A DNA stretch of 64,000 bases, from positions 858,734 to 922,733 of the forward strand of contig NW_003101674.1 of assembly GCF_000003855.2 (NCBI RefSeq). The letters are read 5' to 3'. Source of the DNA: Blastomyces gilchristii SLH14081. Taxonomy: Eukaryota; Ascomycota; Eurotiomycetes; Onygenales; Ajellomycetaceae. The number at the start of each line of letters is the position of its first letter. The first letter of the stretch is position 1. The position numbers and the translations under genes were made by a program. The notes under the pieces are model-generated. The model had not been told where the DNA came from and made no database searches. It saw only the letters and a list, made by a program, of their open reading frames with translations. This document shows, piece after piece, positions 48,194 to 59,089 of the stretch.

Positions 48194-49595
48194 TTAACGA
48201 ATGCGACCGAGACGGGCACTGTTCATGACTATCTGATCATCCACATGGTCACTCTATAGGGTTGTTTGTTAGCACACAAATATTCCTATGGCAACGGTTC
48301 GTTCATATTTTGAGGGAAAAAAGTACACCTACCTTGCCTATGATGCGGCCTAAATCAGCATTCTGCTGCTCAATCTCTCGACCCTGTGCCCGAGCAAGTA
48401 GATTCAATCTGCCCGTAACACCCTCGATAGCAGTAAGATTGGACTCGATCTCGTTTTCCATCTCATCATCTTCGCTGTCAGCCTCAAACTGGTATTTGGA
48501 CCTGTCGGCGAGGTTTGTTTGTTTCTGTGGGCCATTGGCAGCTTTCTTTGACAAAGTCTTGAAGGTGTCGTCCATACGTTGCTCTGTCCTGAATGCGGCT
48601 TGTCGAGTGGCTTCTCGCTGAAGGCGCTCCTCATGGTGGCGGTCAATGATGGCCTCGTCACGAGCACGTCGTCGTTGTTCGCCTGTGAATGGATTGGACA
48701 CATTCATGGCGAACATGCTTTTGTTTAGCTTTTTTAATTCACGGGATTTTTCGTCGGCAATTTTGTTTTGGTTCGAGGCTAGATCGAGGTTCTTTTCTGT
48801 ATTGTGAATCCGTTCTCCTTGAGCACCGAGACGTAGCAGGGTGTCACGACCTGTCTGTTCTGCTTCTAAGGCGGCACGAAGAGCATTACGGGTGGAAGAA
48901 ACATCTTGTTGCTTTATCATTCGGATTTCATGCTTCATCGCCTGGATGTCTTCCTCTTCTTCTTCCTCTGCTGTGAGTTGTCTCTCCTGGTAAGTCGGGG
49001 CGTAAGTGGTATTGGTTCCGTCTGCGGCTGCACCGCTGGCACCACCGTGTGGGACATCTTGCGGGGAAGGATTATGACGTCGTTCGTGTTGCCGTGCCCG
49101 AGCATCTCCTAGCAGAGCGTCTCTATTATCATCGACGGAAGCTGTATCGTTTGGGTCGGTCCTCCCAAGTCCACCATAACCTCCAGGGCCATATCTAGAT
49201 TTTGGGCCTGGGGGACCAGAAGCATCTCCTCCATACCTGTCTCCCCCATATCCACTTTGGTACCCAGGGCCTCCAGGTGCATAACCGCCATTAGCTCGGC
49301 CGTATTTGTTATCAAGATTCTCGTAGGGATTTCTGGGTCCGCTGTTTCCTTGGGGCCCTGGAGGATTCATGCCAGGGCGTCCAGCATTTGAAGGGGGTCC
49401 ATATCCACCCGCACCAGGCGGTGCACCACGCCCACGTCCTTGGCTATACGGATCGCCCGACGGCGGAGGTTGTGCGTATGGATTTGAGGGGGGTGCCGGG
49501 CTCTTGTTCTTGGACCTGGACCCGAAAAGCGCTGAGCGGTTGCCATCCTCATCCGCACCCTCGCTTTTCTTGCTGCCAAACCCGAACTTTTTCAT
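48194..49595 (-). CDS. sec9: Plasma-membrane Q-SNARE Sec9 (SNAP-25 family)
   Basis: Qbc-SNARE that pairs with Sso-type syntaxin and Snc-type synaptobrevin to fuse secretory vesicles at the plasma membrane. Exons (minus): 49595-48333 and 48253-48194, 440 residues. The N-terminal half is Gly/Pro/Tyr-rich with an NPY motif (NPYAQ, NPYEN). It is followed by the first SNARE helix (about 225-290), with the zero-layer Gln in LRLGAQGERI near residue 259. The second SNARE helix (about 375-440) has its Gln in EIEQQNADLG near 411. The 79-nt intron (GTAGGT...TATAG) lies inside the second helix. The short second exon supplies SDHVDDQIVMNSARLGRIR, the standard Sec9 C-terminus; without it the helix would be broken. 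No membrane segment or palmitoylation Cys cluster is visible, as in yeast Sec9. The ATG at 49595 begins MKKFGFGSKK, typical for the family. The promoter is shared with vps33. Confidence 0.95.
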
Positions 49596-49960
49596 AATGT
49601 AGGAGGCAGCAGACAGAAAAACAAAGGATTATTGCTCTAGCAGCTTATGTTAAAACTTGTTGAGAGTTAGCAAGAGGAAAGACGAGAAAAGGTTGGAGTT
49701 TCAAATCGAGATAGGAGACGAGGTGGCTTGGTGGCTGAGGAGGGTGTTCGAGAAATAACACGTGATCCGGGGAAGCGGCTGCTGACTAAGTTTGACCAGT
49801 ACAAATAGAGCTAGCGCAGACTCTCCCCAAAGCCTACTTGCTCTAACCATAAATGGCTCCCGAGCTCCCGTTTTTGTGGACCTGACGTCGTCAAGCAACA
49901 GCAGGCAGACGGTGTTTGGTTTACAAGTATCAACAGCTCCAGTTCTCACTGCACTGCACA
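49596..49960. promoter_or_regulatory. Divergent promoter sec9 / vps33
   Basis: 365 bp separate the two ATGs, so both genes must be driven from here. A CACGTG core followed by AT lies at 49759-49764. This is the type of site bound by Cbf1-like or other bHLH factors (family knowledge; binding not shown). Short frames crossing the region are not convincing. Confidence 0.7.
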
Positions 49961-52357
49961 ATGGCTCCCGATCCTGGGTCAGAAGCAGAGTATATCCGAG
50001 AGAAAGCCCGGAGAGATCTACTGAATCTTCTTGAAGGCGTGAGTAAGGCTGGCATCTAAAGAAACCAAGCTACCCAGCATGATGTGCTAATTGTATATCC
50101 AGGTGCGAGGCAAAAAGAACCTTGTGATTAGCAAAGACCTGGCTGGCCCAGTTGGCTTGTTTGTTAAGTTCTCCGTTCTTCAAGAGTACGGAGTGGACCG
50201 TGTCTTTTTGCTTGAGAATGGAAATGTCGATTCCTCCCAAAAGAATATTGTCTTCCTGGTGCATGCTGAAAAGCCTACCCAGGTACAATCCACGGCTGGT
50301 ATGATTATTTTACGTCGCATATGCATATGCATTTGTCTTTTTTCCTTGTTTTATCTCCGCTCTTGGCTTCCCTCTTATGTGTAAACTTACTCTTATTCCA
50401 TCTGATTGCTATTATTGTATAAAAAAATGGGGGCATAACATGAGGCTTTGGAGGTTTTATTCTCACCCGCCATTGCCAGTCTTGTCCCCTATATAAAACA
50501 ATTTTCCAGCACATTCCCTTGGCATTTTTATTTATTTTCCCCCATATATTTTATAGCCATCATAATGTGCTAACATTCTCGTTAGAACAAATAAGAAAGC
50601 TTCAACGAAATGGAGCTGTCGAACATGAGTTCTTCATATTCTGGGTCCCACGCCGTACTCTTGTTTGTAATCAAATTTTAGAAGACGAAGGTATTATTGG
50701 AGACGTTAATATCGCGGAATTTCCGCTCTATTTTCTACCTCTGGAGAGCGATATTCTCTCCTTGGAGCTGGGGGATGCGTTCCCGGACCTCTATTTGGTA
50801 TGAGATATGGTTTCCAGTCTCAACGGATGTTTTTAAGCTAATATATCGTAGCACAAGGACCCAGGCCCAGTTTATCTTTCCGCTAAAGCATTAATGAATC
50901 TGCAGCTACGGCATGGTTTCTTTCCTCGGATTGTTGGAAAAGGAGACAATGCGAGGAAAGTAGCAGATCAACTTTTGCGAATGAGAAAAGAATTAGATGC
51001 TGAAGAAACTTCTGGATTGAACTATGGGTCTAGCAGAGGACTTATGGTTAGCTCAACAATGGAGAGTTTGATAATTATCGATCGAGATGTGGATTTCGCA
51101 ACTCCACTGCTCACCCAACTCACATACGAAGGTCTCGTTGACGAATTTTTTGAGATCGCAAATAACCAAGCCGAAGTTGACTCCATGATCCTCGGCCCTT
51201 CTGCACCTACACCCTCGTCTTCTCAAGTAACGTCCTCTAGTACATCGTCGGCAGCTGCCAAACAGGGTTTAAAACGAAAGATACAACTCGACTCCTCTGA
51301 TCAATTATTTGGTCAACTTCGCAATGCAAATTTTGCTATAGTTGGAGGTCTATTAAATAAAGTAGCCCGACGGCTGGAGAGCAACTATGAGAGTCGCCAT
51401 GTAGCCAAATCGCCCGCCGAACTACGGGAATTCGTCAACAAATTACCAGCGTACCAAGCAGAACGCACTAGTCTTCAAGTTCACGCAAATCTTGCAGAAG
51501 ATATCATGCGTCAAACCCGTTCTGACATTTTCAGGAAAGTGCTTGGAGTTCAGCAAAATGTCGCAGCCGGCTCCGATCCTACTTACCAGCATGAGATTGT
51601 CGAAGAACTCATCGCACGTGACGTTCCTCTAAATACTGTTCTCCGATTACTGTGCCTTGAGTCCTGTATGACTGGTGGTCTCCGACCCCGGGATTTAGAA
51701 AACTTTAAAAAACAAATATTGCAAGCATACGGGTACCAGCATCTCCTAACATTCCATGCTCTTGAGAAGATGGAGTTGCTTCAGGCACGATCATCTGCAA
51801 CTGCTATGCTGCTCCCCACCGGAAGCGGTCCGGCGGGTTTGAAATCCAACTATAGCTATCTTCGCAAGAGTCTGCGACTTATTGTCGATGAAGTGAACGA
51901 GCAGGATCCAGATGATATCGCATACGTCTACAGTGGGTATGCGCCGCTCAGCGTACGCCTTGTCCAGTGCGTCTTGCAGAAACCAGATATCCTGTCCCTC
52001 ACAAAGGGCCTCCCCGCATCCGCTGCAGGAGTTTCTGCCGGAATTTCATCCCCTGGCTGGCTAGGATTCGAAGAGATCGTAAAAAGCGCACGGGGTTCCA
52101 CGTTCAATATCGTCCAAAAAGGTGATGAGAAGGCGGTAAGGGCGCGCCAAACCCTCTCGGGAACCGGAGGCATAAAGACGGTGTTTGTATTTTTCCTTGG
52201 TGGGATTACTTTTACCGAGATTGCGGCGCTGAGGTTTATTGCGAGCAGAGAATCGGAGCGAAGACGGATTGTTGTTTGTACGACGGGAATAATCAGCGGG
52301 AATCGAATGTTGAAGGGGGCGATTGAACAGCAGGGATTTGCTAAGTCTAGTACATAG
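49961..52357 (+). CDS. vps33: Sec1/Munc18-family protein Vps33 (HOPS/CORVET core)
   Basis: SM protein of the HOPS and CORVET tethers; it templates vacuolar and endosomal SNARE complexes. Exons: 49961-50038, 50103-50298, 50586-50797, 50852-52357, 663 residues. The start is MAPDPGSEAEYIREKARRDL. Then come VRGKKNLVISKDLAGPVGLF and AEQIRKLQRNG. The join gives VQSTAEQIRKLQ only if exon 2 ends at 50298. Typical SM-domain blocks follow: LIIIDRDVDFATPLLTQLTY (about 218-237), RLLCLESCMTGGLRPRDL, SLRLIVDEVNEQDPDDIAYV and the C-terminal VFVFFLGGITFTEIAALRF with ICTTGI-like ending. The block LLTQLTYEGLVDEFF and the length favour Vps33 over Vps45 or Sly1. A Ser/Thr-rich loop (about 265-290) is inserted where fungal Vps33 varies. 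Intron 2 is unusually long for this locus (287 nt). The gene ends 69 bp before a transposable element. Confidence 0.95.
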
Positions 52358-52426
52358 AGCTCTACCAATATCTGGCATTATTTTCTCCTTGCAGTTATCC
52401 CTTCCAACGTATTTAAATACCCTTTA

Positions 52427-53229
52427 GGGCCTGTTCGGTGACCCCGTCCAGGGCCGTATAAGTCCGTACAGTGCCAGCTTGTACAGCTCTGGACGGCTCT
52501 GGCCGGGGTTATACACACTAACCTGGCCGGATAAGGCCTTCTGTTCAGTAGATTCTGCGTATAACTCTGTACAACCCACCAAGCATGTCAAGCTGACAAT
52601 CAGATTCATATTATAGAGTTCAATGGTGTAGTTATGTTGGGGGTCCCGCGGTTGATCGGCCCTTCTACCAGCAGTGCGCTGGTGGTGATTGAGCTCTTTT
52701 GCCCCAGTAGCCTACAAGTTATTTAGTTGAAAAAGTGATCAATCTAAACCTATTCAAGTTAAATCTGTACTGTATACACTGGAATGAGTCATGATATCTG
52801 CTGATATGTTCCAGTGTGGCTGTACAGTGTCCAGAGACCTGCAAATATCATCAAAAATCAACAATCATGGTGAGCAACCATGATAATGCAATCTGGGAGA
52901 CAATATGACAGTATTTATATCATAGACAGCAGTTAATAAGGCTTGTCACTGCAGAAGTGATCAATTTGAGACTCATTAAGATCCATTTTTCACTGATATT
53001 TGGTGTGTAAAGATAGATAACAGGATTTTCAAACTGCTATATATCTGCTGAAATGACATGATAGTCATCATCATAAAAAATCATTCATAAGGAAGTACTT
53101 AAAACATCAAGCAGACTACTATTCATATAAGAAAAGGTGACAATAATGAAGGTTAACACCATCAGAAGTTAAATATCCACTTTCTGTACAGCCCTGGCAC
53201 TGTTACGGAAAAAATCACCGAACAGGCCC
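52427..53229. mobile_element. Harbinger/Tourist-like non-autonomous element, copy 2
   Basis: An 803-bp second copy of the element at 709-1432, same orientation. The terminal inverted repeats are perfect for 15 bp (GGGCCTGTTCGGTGA / TCACCGAACAGGCCC), with flanking TTA at 52424-52426 and TTA at 53230-53232. The length difference from copy 1 is explained mainly by an insertion at 52635-52716 (listed separately). The remainder aligns with scattered substitutions and short indels. No coding capacity. The intact ends and target duplication suggest fairly recent movement. Confidence 0.9.
52635..52716. mobile_element. Nested 82-bp solo-LTR-like insertion
   Basis: An insertion inside element copy 2 that copy 1 lacks. 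It begins TGTTGGGGG and ends GTAGCCTACA, so it has the TG...CA termini of LTRs with an imperfect TGTTG/TGTAG terminal inverted match. It is flanked by a perfect 5-bp direct repeat AGTTA (52630-52634 and 52717-52721), the usual integrase-type duplication. An internal ACCAGC...GCTGGT hairpin is present. This is consistent with a solo LTR of a very small (TRIM/SMART-type) LTR retroelement. The length is short even for that class, so the identity is tentative. Confidence 0.6.
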
Positions 53230-53478
53230 TTAATGTCGACTGTTGCCCCGCGTTTCGCATTTTTGGTTCCGCGGCTGAAAATATGTGGGTAGCTGTTTGT
53301 TAACCCGAGCAATTTTACAAAGGAGGAAGTGCTTCAACAGTCTCTTTTGAGCTCCCTAGTCATTTCCTTAAGAGGTTCTCTTTGAACTTGTAATTTTGAA
53401 AAAACTATGGCTAGGCATATATATCCATCTATATACATGAACCCCGGTTAATATGTGTATACGCTATCCACATAGCTA

Positions 53479-56400
53479 TTAATATCCAAACCCAAGATTC
53501 GTTCCCAACAATCGGCCCTGGTACCTCTCCATGACATCCCCAAGTTTGACCATTATACCTGCAGAGAGCATCCTGACTTCCTCCTCTTCCTTCGAAGCGC
53601 GCTCAAACACACCATCAACCCATTCACGCATTTCCATCACCTGCGTTACAAATTCAGTAACAAGTCTCTCTTCGCCGGCACTGCCGGATGATATATTTAA
53701 ATCTACGATTGCGAGAAACAAGGATAGCATTGCGGGGAGCACTGTGGGTTCTGTGGCGACTGGGAGGTTGTGTAGAGTCATAAGGAGAGAGAGAGCTTCG
53801 TGCGTAAGTGTGGCTAGATTGGGAGAGTTTGGACCAAGGGTGGAAAGGACGAGTGTAACTGTCTGAACGAAGAGGTGGAGGAGATGTGGGATCAAGAATG
53901 GATTGTACGTGTTGTTGGACCTGAAGGAGTAAGCGGTTGAACACCCTGAAACATATGATAATCTGTGGGTTGACGGGTGCGGGTGGTTTTGTGTATGTCA
54001 GAGATTTGACAAGGGACTTTGACTTACGGGGTCGAGTACATAGTTACTTCGAAAGCATTGGTAAGAGGAAAGAAGAACCCATCTGAAAGGATTCTGTGGA
54101 GGTCTTTAGGAACAGCTTTTTCTCTTCTTTGCTGCTCCCTCTGCTGCTTCCTTTTCTCCACTTCCATACGAGATGAGAATGTTCGGACCTTGAGAGCGTT
54201 GGGCCCGGTCAACGAATCGGCTGCGTGGAGAGCCAAAGGCTTTAAGGTAGCTTGTGAGAGCTTTTTCGATATAGCATCAATAGGGTTGTTTACGTCGCCG
54301 TACGTAGTTGCTAGATTGGAAGGTAGACGTTTTGATGGGAACGAGGAGTCCACGGCAGGAGGGAGACTCATTGCATCTGCGTCTTCTTTTCCAAATCCTG
54401 CTAATTCGCGGGTACTCAAACCAAGCGCAATAAGAATTGTTGATCGCTGGCTTTGGGATAAGTCAGCGTTGAAAAGTGTATGTACGAACCACCTGCCCAT
54501 TGTCAGTGGATAGGCTACAAGTAATGCAATTTCACTCTGTAACTTGTACTCCTGAAATCTGGGTAAATTATATTTGTCTTGTAGCCCCACAATGAGGAGT
54601 GCCAGCGCCTCAGAGTTTTCTGCAACTTCGGTGCCAAAAGATGCTTTGCGCCGTATCAGCGTTGGTGCAGTTGATATCCCCAAGTTATATCGCTCTGCAT
54701 TATCTGTATCCCGCAAACAAGATAACAGGTCCCGTATGTATCTACGTACAACGTTAGCAACAAAGGAGTTAACGAAGACAAAGTTACAAGTGAAGTAGAA
54801 ACTTACACTGGGGAACTGGGCTTTGACCGGTTGATCAGCGTTGGGTCATCTTCAGAGTCTGAAGCATCCGTATCCGGCTTTTCGTAGGGTAGGAAGTCAT
54901 CGCTATCCGACTCCTCAGACACCTCTTCAATAGAAAGGACTTTTGACCTCTCCTGACTTATTTTTGGCTGATCATCCTGAGGAGGTTTCCGCACATGACG
55001 TTTTGGTTTCTTTGGAGGATGCTGGGCGTTTACATCCTTCAAGTCATTGATCGAACCAATTTCATCTTTCACATTTGTCAAGCTCATATACCAGAGTGCC
55101 TCTTCACCTTCCATCTCTTCAAGGTCAAATTTCATAGTCTTGCCTGCAGGATCGGCTAGCTTTGATAATGACATGCCAACTATCATGCCAAGGAAGCGGG
55201 CCCGTGGCGAGGAGGCCGCGAGTCGATTGGATATCGCGGTCAGGTAAGTTCCTGACTGGGTGATGGAGAGTAGTTCATGTGGCAAGAGCCGATGAGCATA
55301 TCCGGCCGTCAAAAGAATAATCTGGACATTCGCTGCAAGCATTTTTTTCAGCTTTCGTCATTGATAACTTCTCGCTTCGAAGATAGAAATATTTTACCTT
55401 CCTGCCCACGTGTGGGTGTATGCTTTATGTATAGCTGATCACCAAATATTTCTAGAGCTCTTCTCAGTATCTCAAGTATGGGTTCTAACATTAGAGGTTA
55501 GTAAGTAAAATGTAGAGATACTATCCACCTTGAAAGCTCACCTTGCTGGTTGCCAAATGATGCCAAAAGCGCCCGGCGAAAATCGATCCCTTGGATGTTC
55601 ATTTCTAATCCAGTTACAAGCCATTCACTCAACTGGGATTTCAGGATGTCTCGGCCGCGAACAATAGTCGCTACAACACCTGAGACTCCGTTGATAGTCT
55701 TGCATTTGCTTGGATCTTCCAACGGGCGCTGTAACGCATTGGGATAAGCAGGGAGAAATCTTTTTTCCAAATCATGAAGTATAGATTTGAAGAGTAGTAT
55801 TTGATCATGACGTCTGAGGTTATTTAAAAGAATGCCAAACCGGTCCGGTGAGGCATTCTCTTGAAGCAGAAGGGTGTCATATATCTCGCTCACAACCTGG
55901 GCTGAAAGTGAAAAACTTTAGCAATTCCATTTATACCATCCTTAGAGTGGGCCAATATACCGGTATATCCAAGACTCAGCGATCTAGCCACGAACTGGGC
56001 CAAATAATTCCAACAATCCAATTCTGTTGTTTGGGCTTTTGAAGCCATATGGGAAATGCATTGCCCAAGCCAGGCCGCATATTGGTTTCCTTCACCAATC
56101 CAATGAATCGAACGAGGGGTCTTAAGATCTTTAATGGTAAGAAGACCTTCGGAAGCGACTGATAGCACCTTTCCGGCAGCAAGGAGTGAAATAAGCTCTT
56201 TCCACATAATCTGCCTTTGGGCTGGCAGTTCGACCTTGCTCGAAATATTCATGTATGTGTTGAATAGAAAATCGGGAGGTTTTAAAACAGACGACAAGAC
56301 CGCTATTAAGTCTTGAATAACCAACTTGTTACCCGAACGTTTTTCACCTGACAAGGACTCTTGTTTGGCGAGTAATGAGCGCAGATGAGCTACCAGAGCG

Positions 56401-56813
56401 CCGATACCTGTCACGCTGCTCAAACATCTTAGAAGTGCTGCTTTTGGTTTTAGTTTGCGGTCTCCCTCTGGATCTGGCTCTGAGATATCTTCATTTCCGA
56501 GACCACTCCAATGGTCGGGAATGGTTGTAGCAATCAAGATGTGCAAAATTTGCGCCGCGACGGCGCTTGGAGTAGTTATATTGAAACCATCCCCAGGAGC
56601 TCGAGTAGGATCAAGAAAGTATAACGCTTGTACAACAAAGTATTTGTCTGGAGATGATTTAAGGGCGTGTAGCGCTTCTTCTGGAGATTTTATCCCATTT
56701 TGCGGACACGGGCGCTTCTCCTCATGTGCGGGATATCTTTGCTGGAGTGGTTTTGAAACCGTCAGCTCCTCACGGGTTTCAACCGTCTTGACGGCAGTAA
56801 GGAGACCATCCAT
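53479..56813 (-). CDS. tel2: Telomere-length regulator Tel2 (TTT complex)
   Basis: Tel2/TELO2, which with Tti1 and Tti2 delivers newly made PIKKs (TOR, ATM/Tel1, ATR/Mec1 and relatives) to Hsp90-R2TP for maturation. Exons (minus): 56813-55961, 55901-55542, 55484-55398, 55332-54807, 54741-54028, 53920-53479; phases join to 993 residues. The start MDGLLTAVKTVETREEL is the first true ATG of the frame. The superhelical N-terminal half is followed by SSPRARFLGMIVGMSLSKLA (about 474-493) and an acidic stretch with SDSDDFLPYEK (575-585). The conserved Telomere_reg-2 domain starts at VYIRDLLSCLRDTDNAERYN and includes EIALLVAYPLTMGRWFVHTL. The acceptor before the last exon is chosen at 53921 (CTTCAG/GTCC) because the nearer TTTCAG at about 53944 gives the wrong frame. 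Identity is secure. Confidence 0.93.
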
Positions 56814-57227
56814 GGCCCATACCCCACACGGCAATAGAATGAAGTGAAGCGGATCAAAATGGGACGATACTCATCCTGCGTTATTTCACCATCCATCGAA
56901 CTAAACAACCGAAGTTGACATCAAATTATCACGTGACATTTTATGACAGCAGGTAGAAATCCGCGCAGCAAGCAGCGAGCTCAGCCAACAATGATACAGT
57001 AGCGAATACAGGTCTAGGAAGTATATGTCCCTACAGTGCCCGCCATAGCCCTCCTTAGTCTTTATTATTACGCTGCGTAGGCGTTGAATATTGATCATCT
57101 GCGCTACGCTCTTCGTTCCTGAAGATAGAATCGCAAACGTTCAGGGCATCTTAACGGTTTCTGATACTCATTTATCTCATTGGGAATATATTAATCTCTC
57201 GGTGATTTAATATTACGTTTCGATAAT
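56814..57227. promoter_or_regulatory. Divergent promoter tel2 / uba3
   Basis: 414 bp between the two ATGs. A CACGTGAC site lies at 56930-56937. No separate gene is seen; the short minus frame at 56901-57098 has no recognisable motif. Confidence 0.7.
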
Positions 57228-58825
57228 ATGTCTGCTTCTGACGTCCCTCCCCGTCAGGAGCCTCAGCGCTGGTAGGTACTCGAGAATCAAAATTTTGTAT
57301 TGATATGAATACTTACTAACATCCATCTAGGAAGCCACTCTACAGAATGCTCACTCGCGCAGGTCCCTTTAGTGATGAGGATTGGGTGCCTGGCCCAGAA
57401 ACCATTACGGATCTTGAAACCTCTAAAATTCTGTAAGTGCCTCCTTAACTAACCAACGATCACCTTGTGGAAAGTTGCTGATAATTCTTCATAGGGTCAT
57501 GTAAGTGGGCTTGCCTAGGCTGTTTTTCTGTTTTGGCTGCTAACAGCAGTTCAGAGGAGCTGGAGGGTTAGGATGTGAAATTCTGAAGAATTTGGCCCTG
57601 TCGGGATTTAAAGATATTCATGTCATTGATATGGGTACGTTTCAACCAGCCCGTGAAATGATGAAATGGATGTTAGTAACAGTTTCCTAGATACCATCGA
57701 TATATCAAATTTGAATCGACAATTTTTGTTCCGCCAAGATGATGTTGGAAAGCCTAAGGCTGAAGTGGCAGCTGCCTTCGTGGAGCGACGAGTAAAAGGG
57801 GTAAAGATCACTCCCTACGTCGGTAAGATCCAAGACAAGGATGAAAGTTACTACATGCAATTCAAAATGGTTGTCTGCGGGCTTGACAGTATCGAAGCAC
57901 GGCGCTGGATAAATTCGATGCTAGTTGGGATGGTCGATAGTGAGAATCTTGAGAGCTTAAAACCGCTCATCGATGGCGGATCAGAAGGTGCGTATTGTTG
58001 GAGTTGCCCTATCACCAAACATGATGCAATCTATGAGATCTTGCCTGAGGGTTAATATTGAAACGTGATATAGGCTTCAAGGGACAAGCCCGAGTTATTC
58101 TTCCTACACTCTCTTCATGCATCGAGTGCCAACTCGACATGCATGCTCCCCGCGCCGCGGTGCCATTATGCACCATTGCGACGATTCCTCGACAACCACA
58201 GCACTGCATTGAATGGGCGCATCAAATTGCCTGGGAAGAACACCGTAAGGATGAAGAATTTGACGGCGATGACATGGAGCATGTAACATGGATTTATAAC
58301 ATGGCATTTGAACGCGCGAAACAATTCAACATCCCTGGTGTGACCTTCTCGATGACTCAGGGTGTCGTAAAAAACATCATTCCTGCAATCGCTTCTACAA
58401 ACGCTGTGATCGCCGCTGCGTGCACCTCGGAAGCACTGAAGATTGCGACGTCCTGCAACCCTTATCTAGAGAACTATATGATGTACGCGGGGGAAGAAGG
58501 GGTCTATACTTACACATTTGCGGCCGAACAGAAGAGCGACTGCCCTGTGTGCGGCAATTTGGCGAAACCGATTATGGTAGATCCCGAATCGACCTTGGAA
58601 GATTTCATTCTGTCCCTTGGAGAATTACCGGAAGCGCAACTCAAAGCCCCTAGCTTGAGATCAGAGGCGAAGATGCTTTATCAGCGCGCTCCCCGACAGT
58701 TGGAAGAGCACACAAGGCCCAATTTGAAACTGAAATTGAAAGAACTTGTTACGAATGGAGACGAAGTGGCGGTTAGCGACCCAGCTTACACGATCGACTT
58801 CCGGTTTAGAGTGACATTTAAATGA
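57228..58825 (+). CDS. uba3: NEDD8-activating enzyme E1 catalytic subunit Uba3
   Basis: With Ula1/APP-BP1 it adenylates NEDD8/Rub1 and forms the E1 thioester, starting cullin neddylation. Exons: 57228-57271, 57331-57432, 57495-57500, 57555-57634, 57691-57987, 58074-58825, giving 426 residues. The third exon is only 6 nt (GGTCAT). It restores the Rossmann strand and nucleotide loop [13 protein letters not shown]; skipping it removes Val-Ile. Further motifs are [18 protein letters not shown] (ATP/Mg site), [11 protein letters not shown] and the zinc-binding CIEC (192-195) and CPVC pairs. The catalytic cysteine is Cys209 in [20 protein letters not shown]. The C-terminal ubiquitin-fold domain starts near [18 protein letters not shown]. 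Length matches fungal Uba3. Splice sites are GTRNGT/YAG at every junction. Confidence 0.96.
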
Positions 58826-59089
58826 TCAGGTTAATAAAACCGACAGTGCGATGGTATGGCTATTTTTACTCCCAAAGGTATCCTTGGGAGCAACGGCAAT
58901 TCATCTGAATACATGGAAGTGCGATAAGTTTTTCTAGATATAGCTACAATTCTTTAAGTCAAATCGTAATAACTTCCCCAATCCCGCTTATCAGCCGATT
59001 AACTCCGCCGAAACAAAGACCCCCAACGCCAAAAAAAAAGCTTACCAGAAAGACAGAAAGGAAGGGAAAATGATTTTTTTTATAAAGAT

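Larger units (their letters stand above)
52358..53478. other. Convergent intergenic region between vps33 and tel2
   Basis: About 1.1 kb between two converging ORFs, mostly occupied by the transposable element at 52427-53229. Only about 70 bp on the vps33 side and 250 bp on the tel2 side are outside it. At least one gene's 3' UTR therefore probably uses element sequence. Confidence 0.6.

Noticed and set aside
54019..54513. 164-codon plus-strand open frame
   Set aside because: Shadow of the conserved tel2 exon on the opposite strand.
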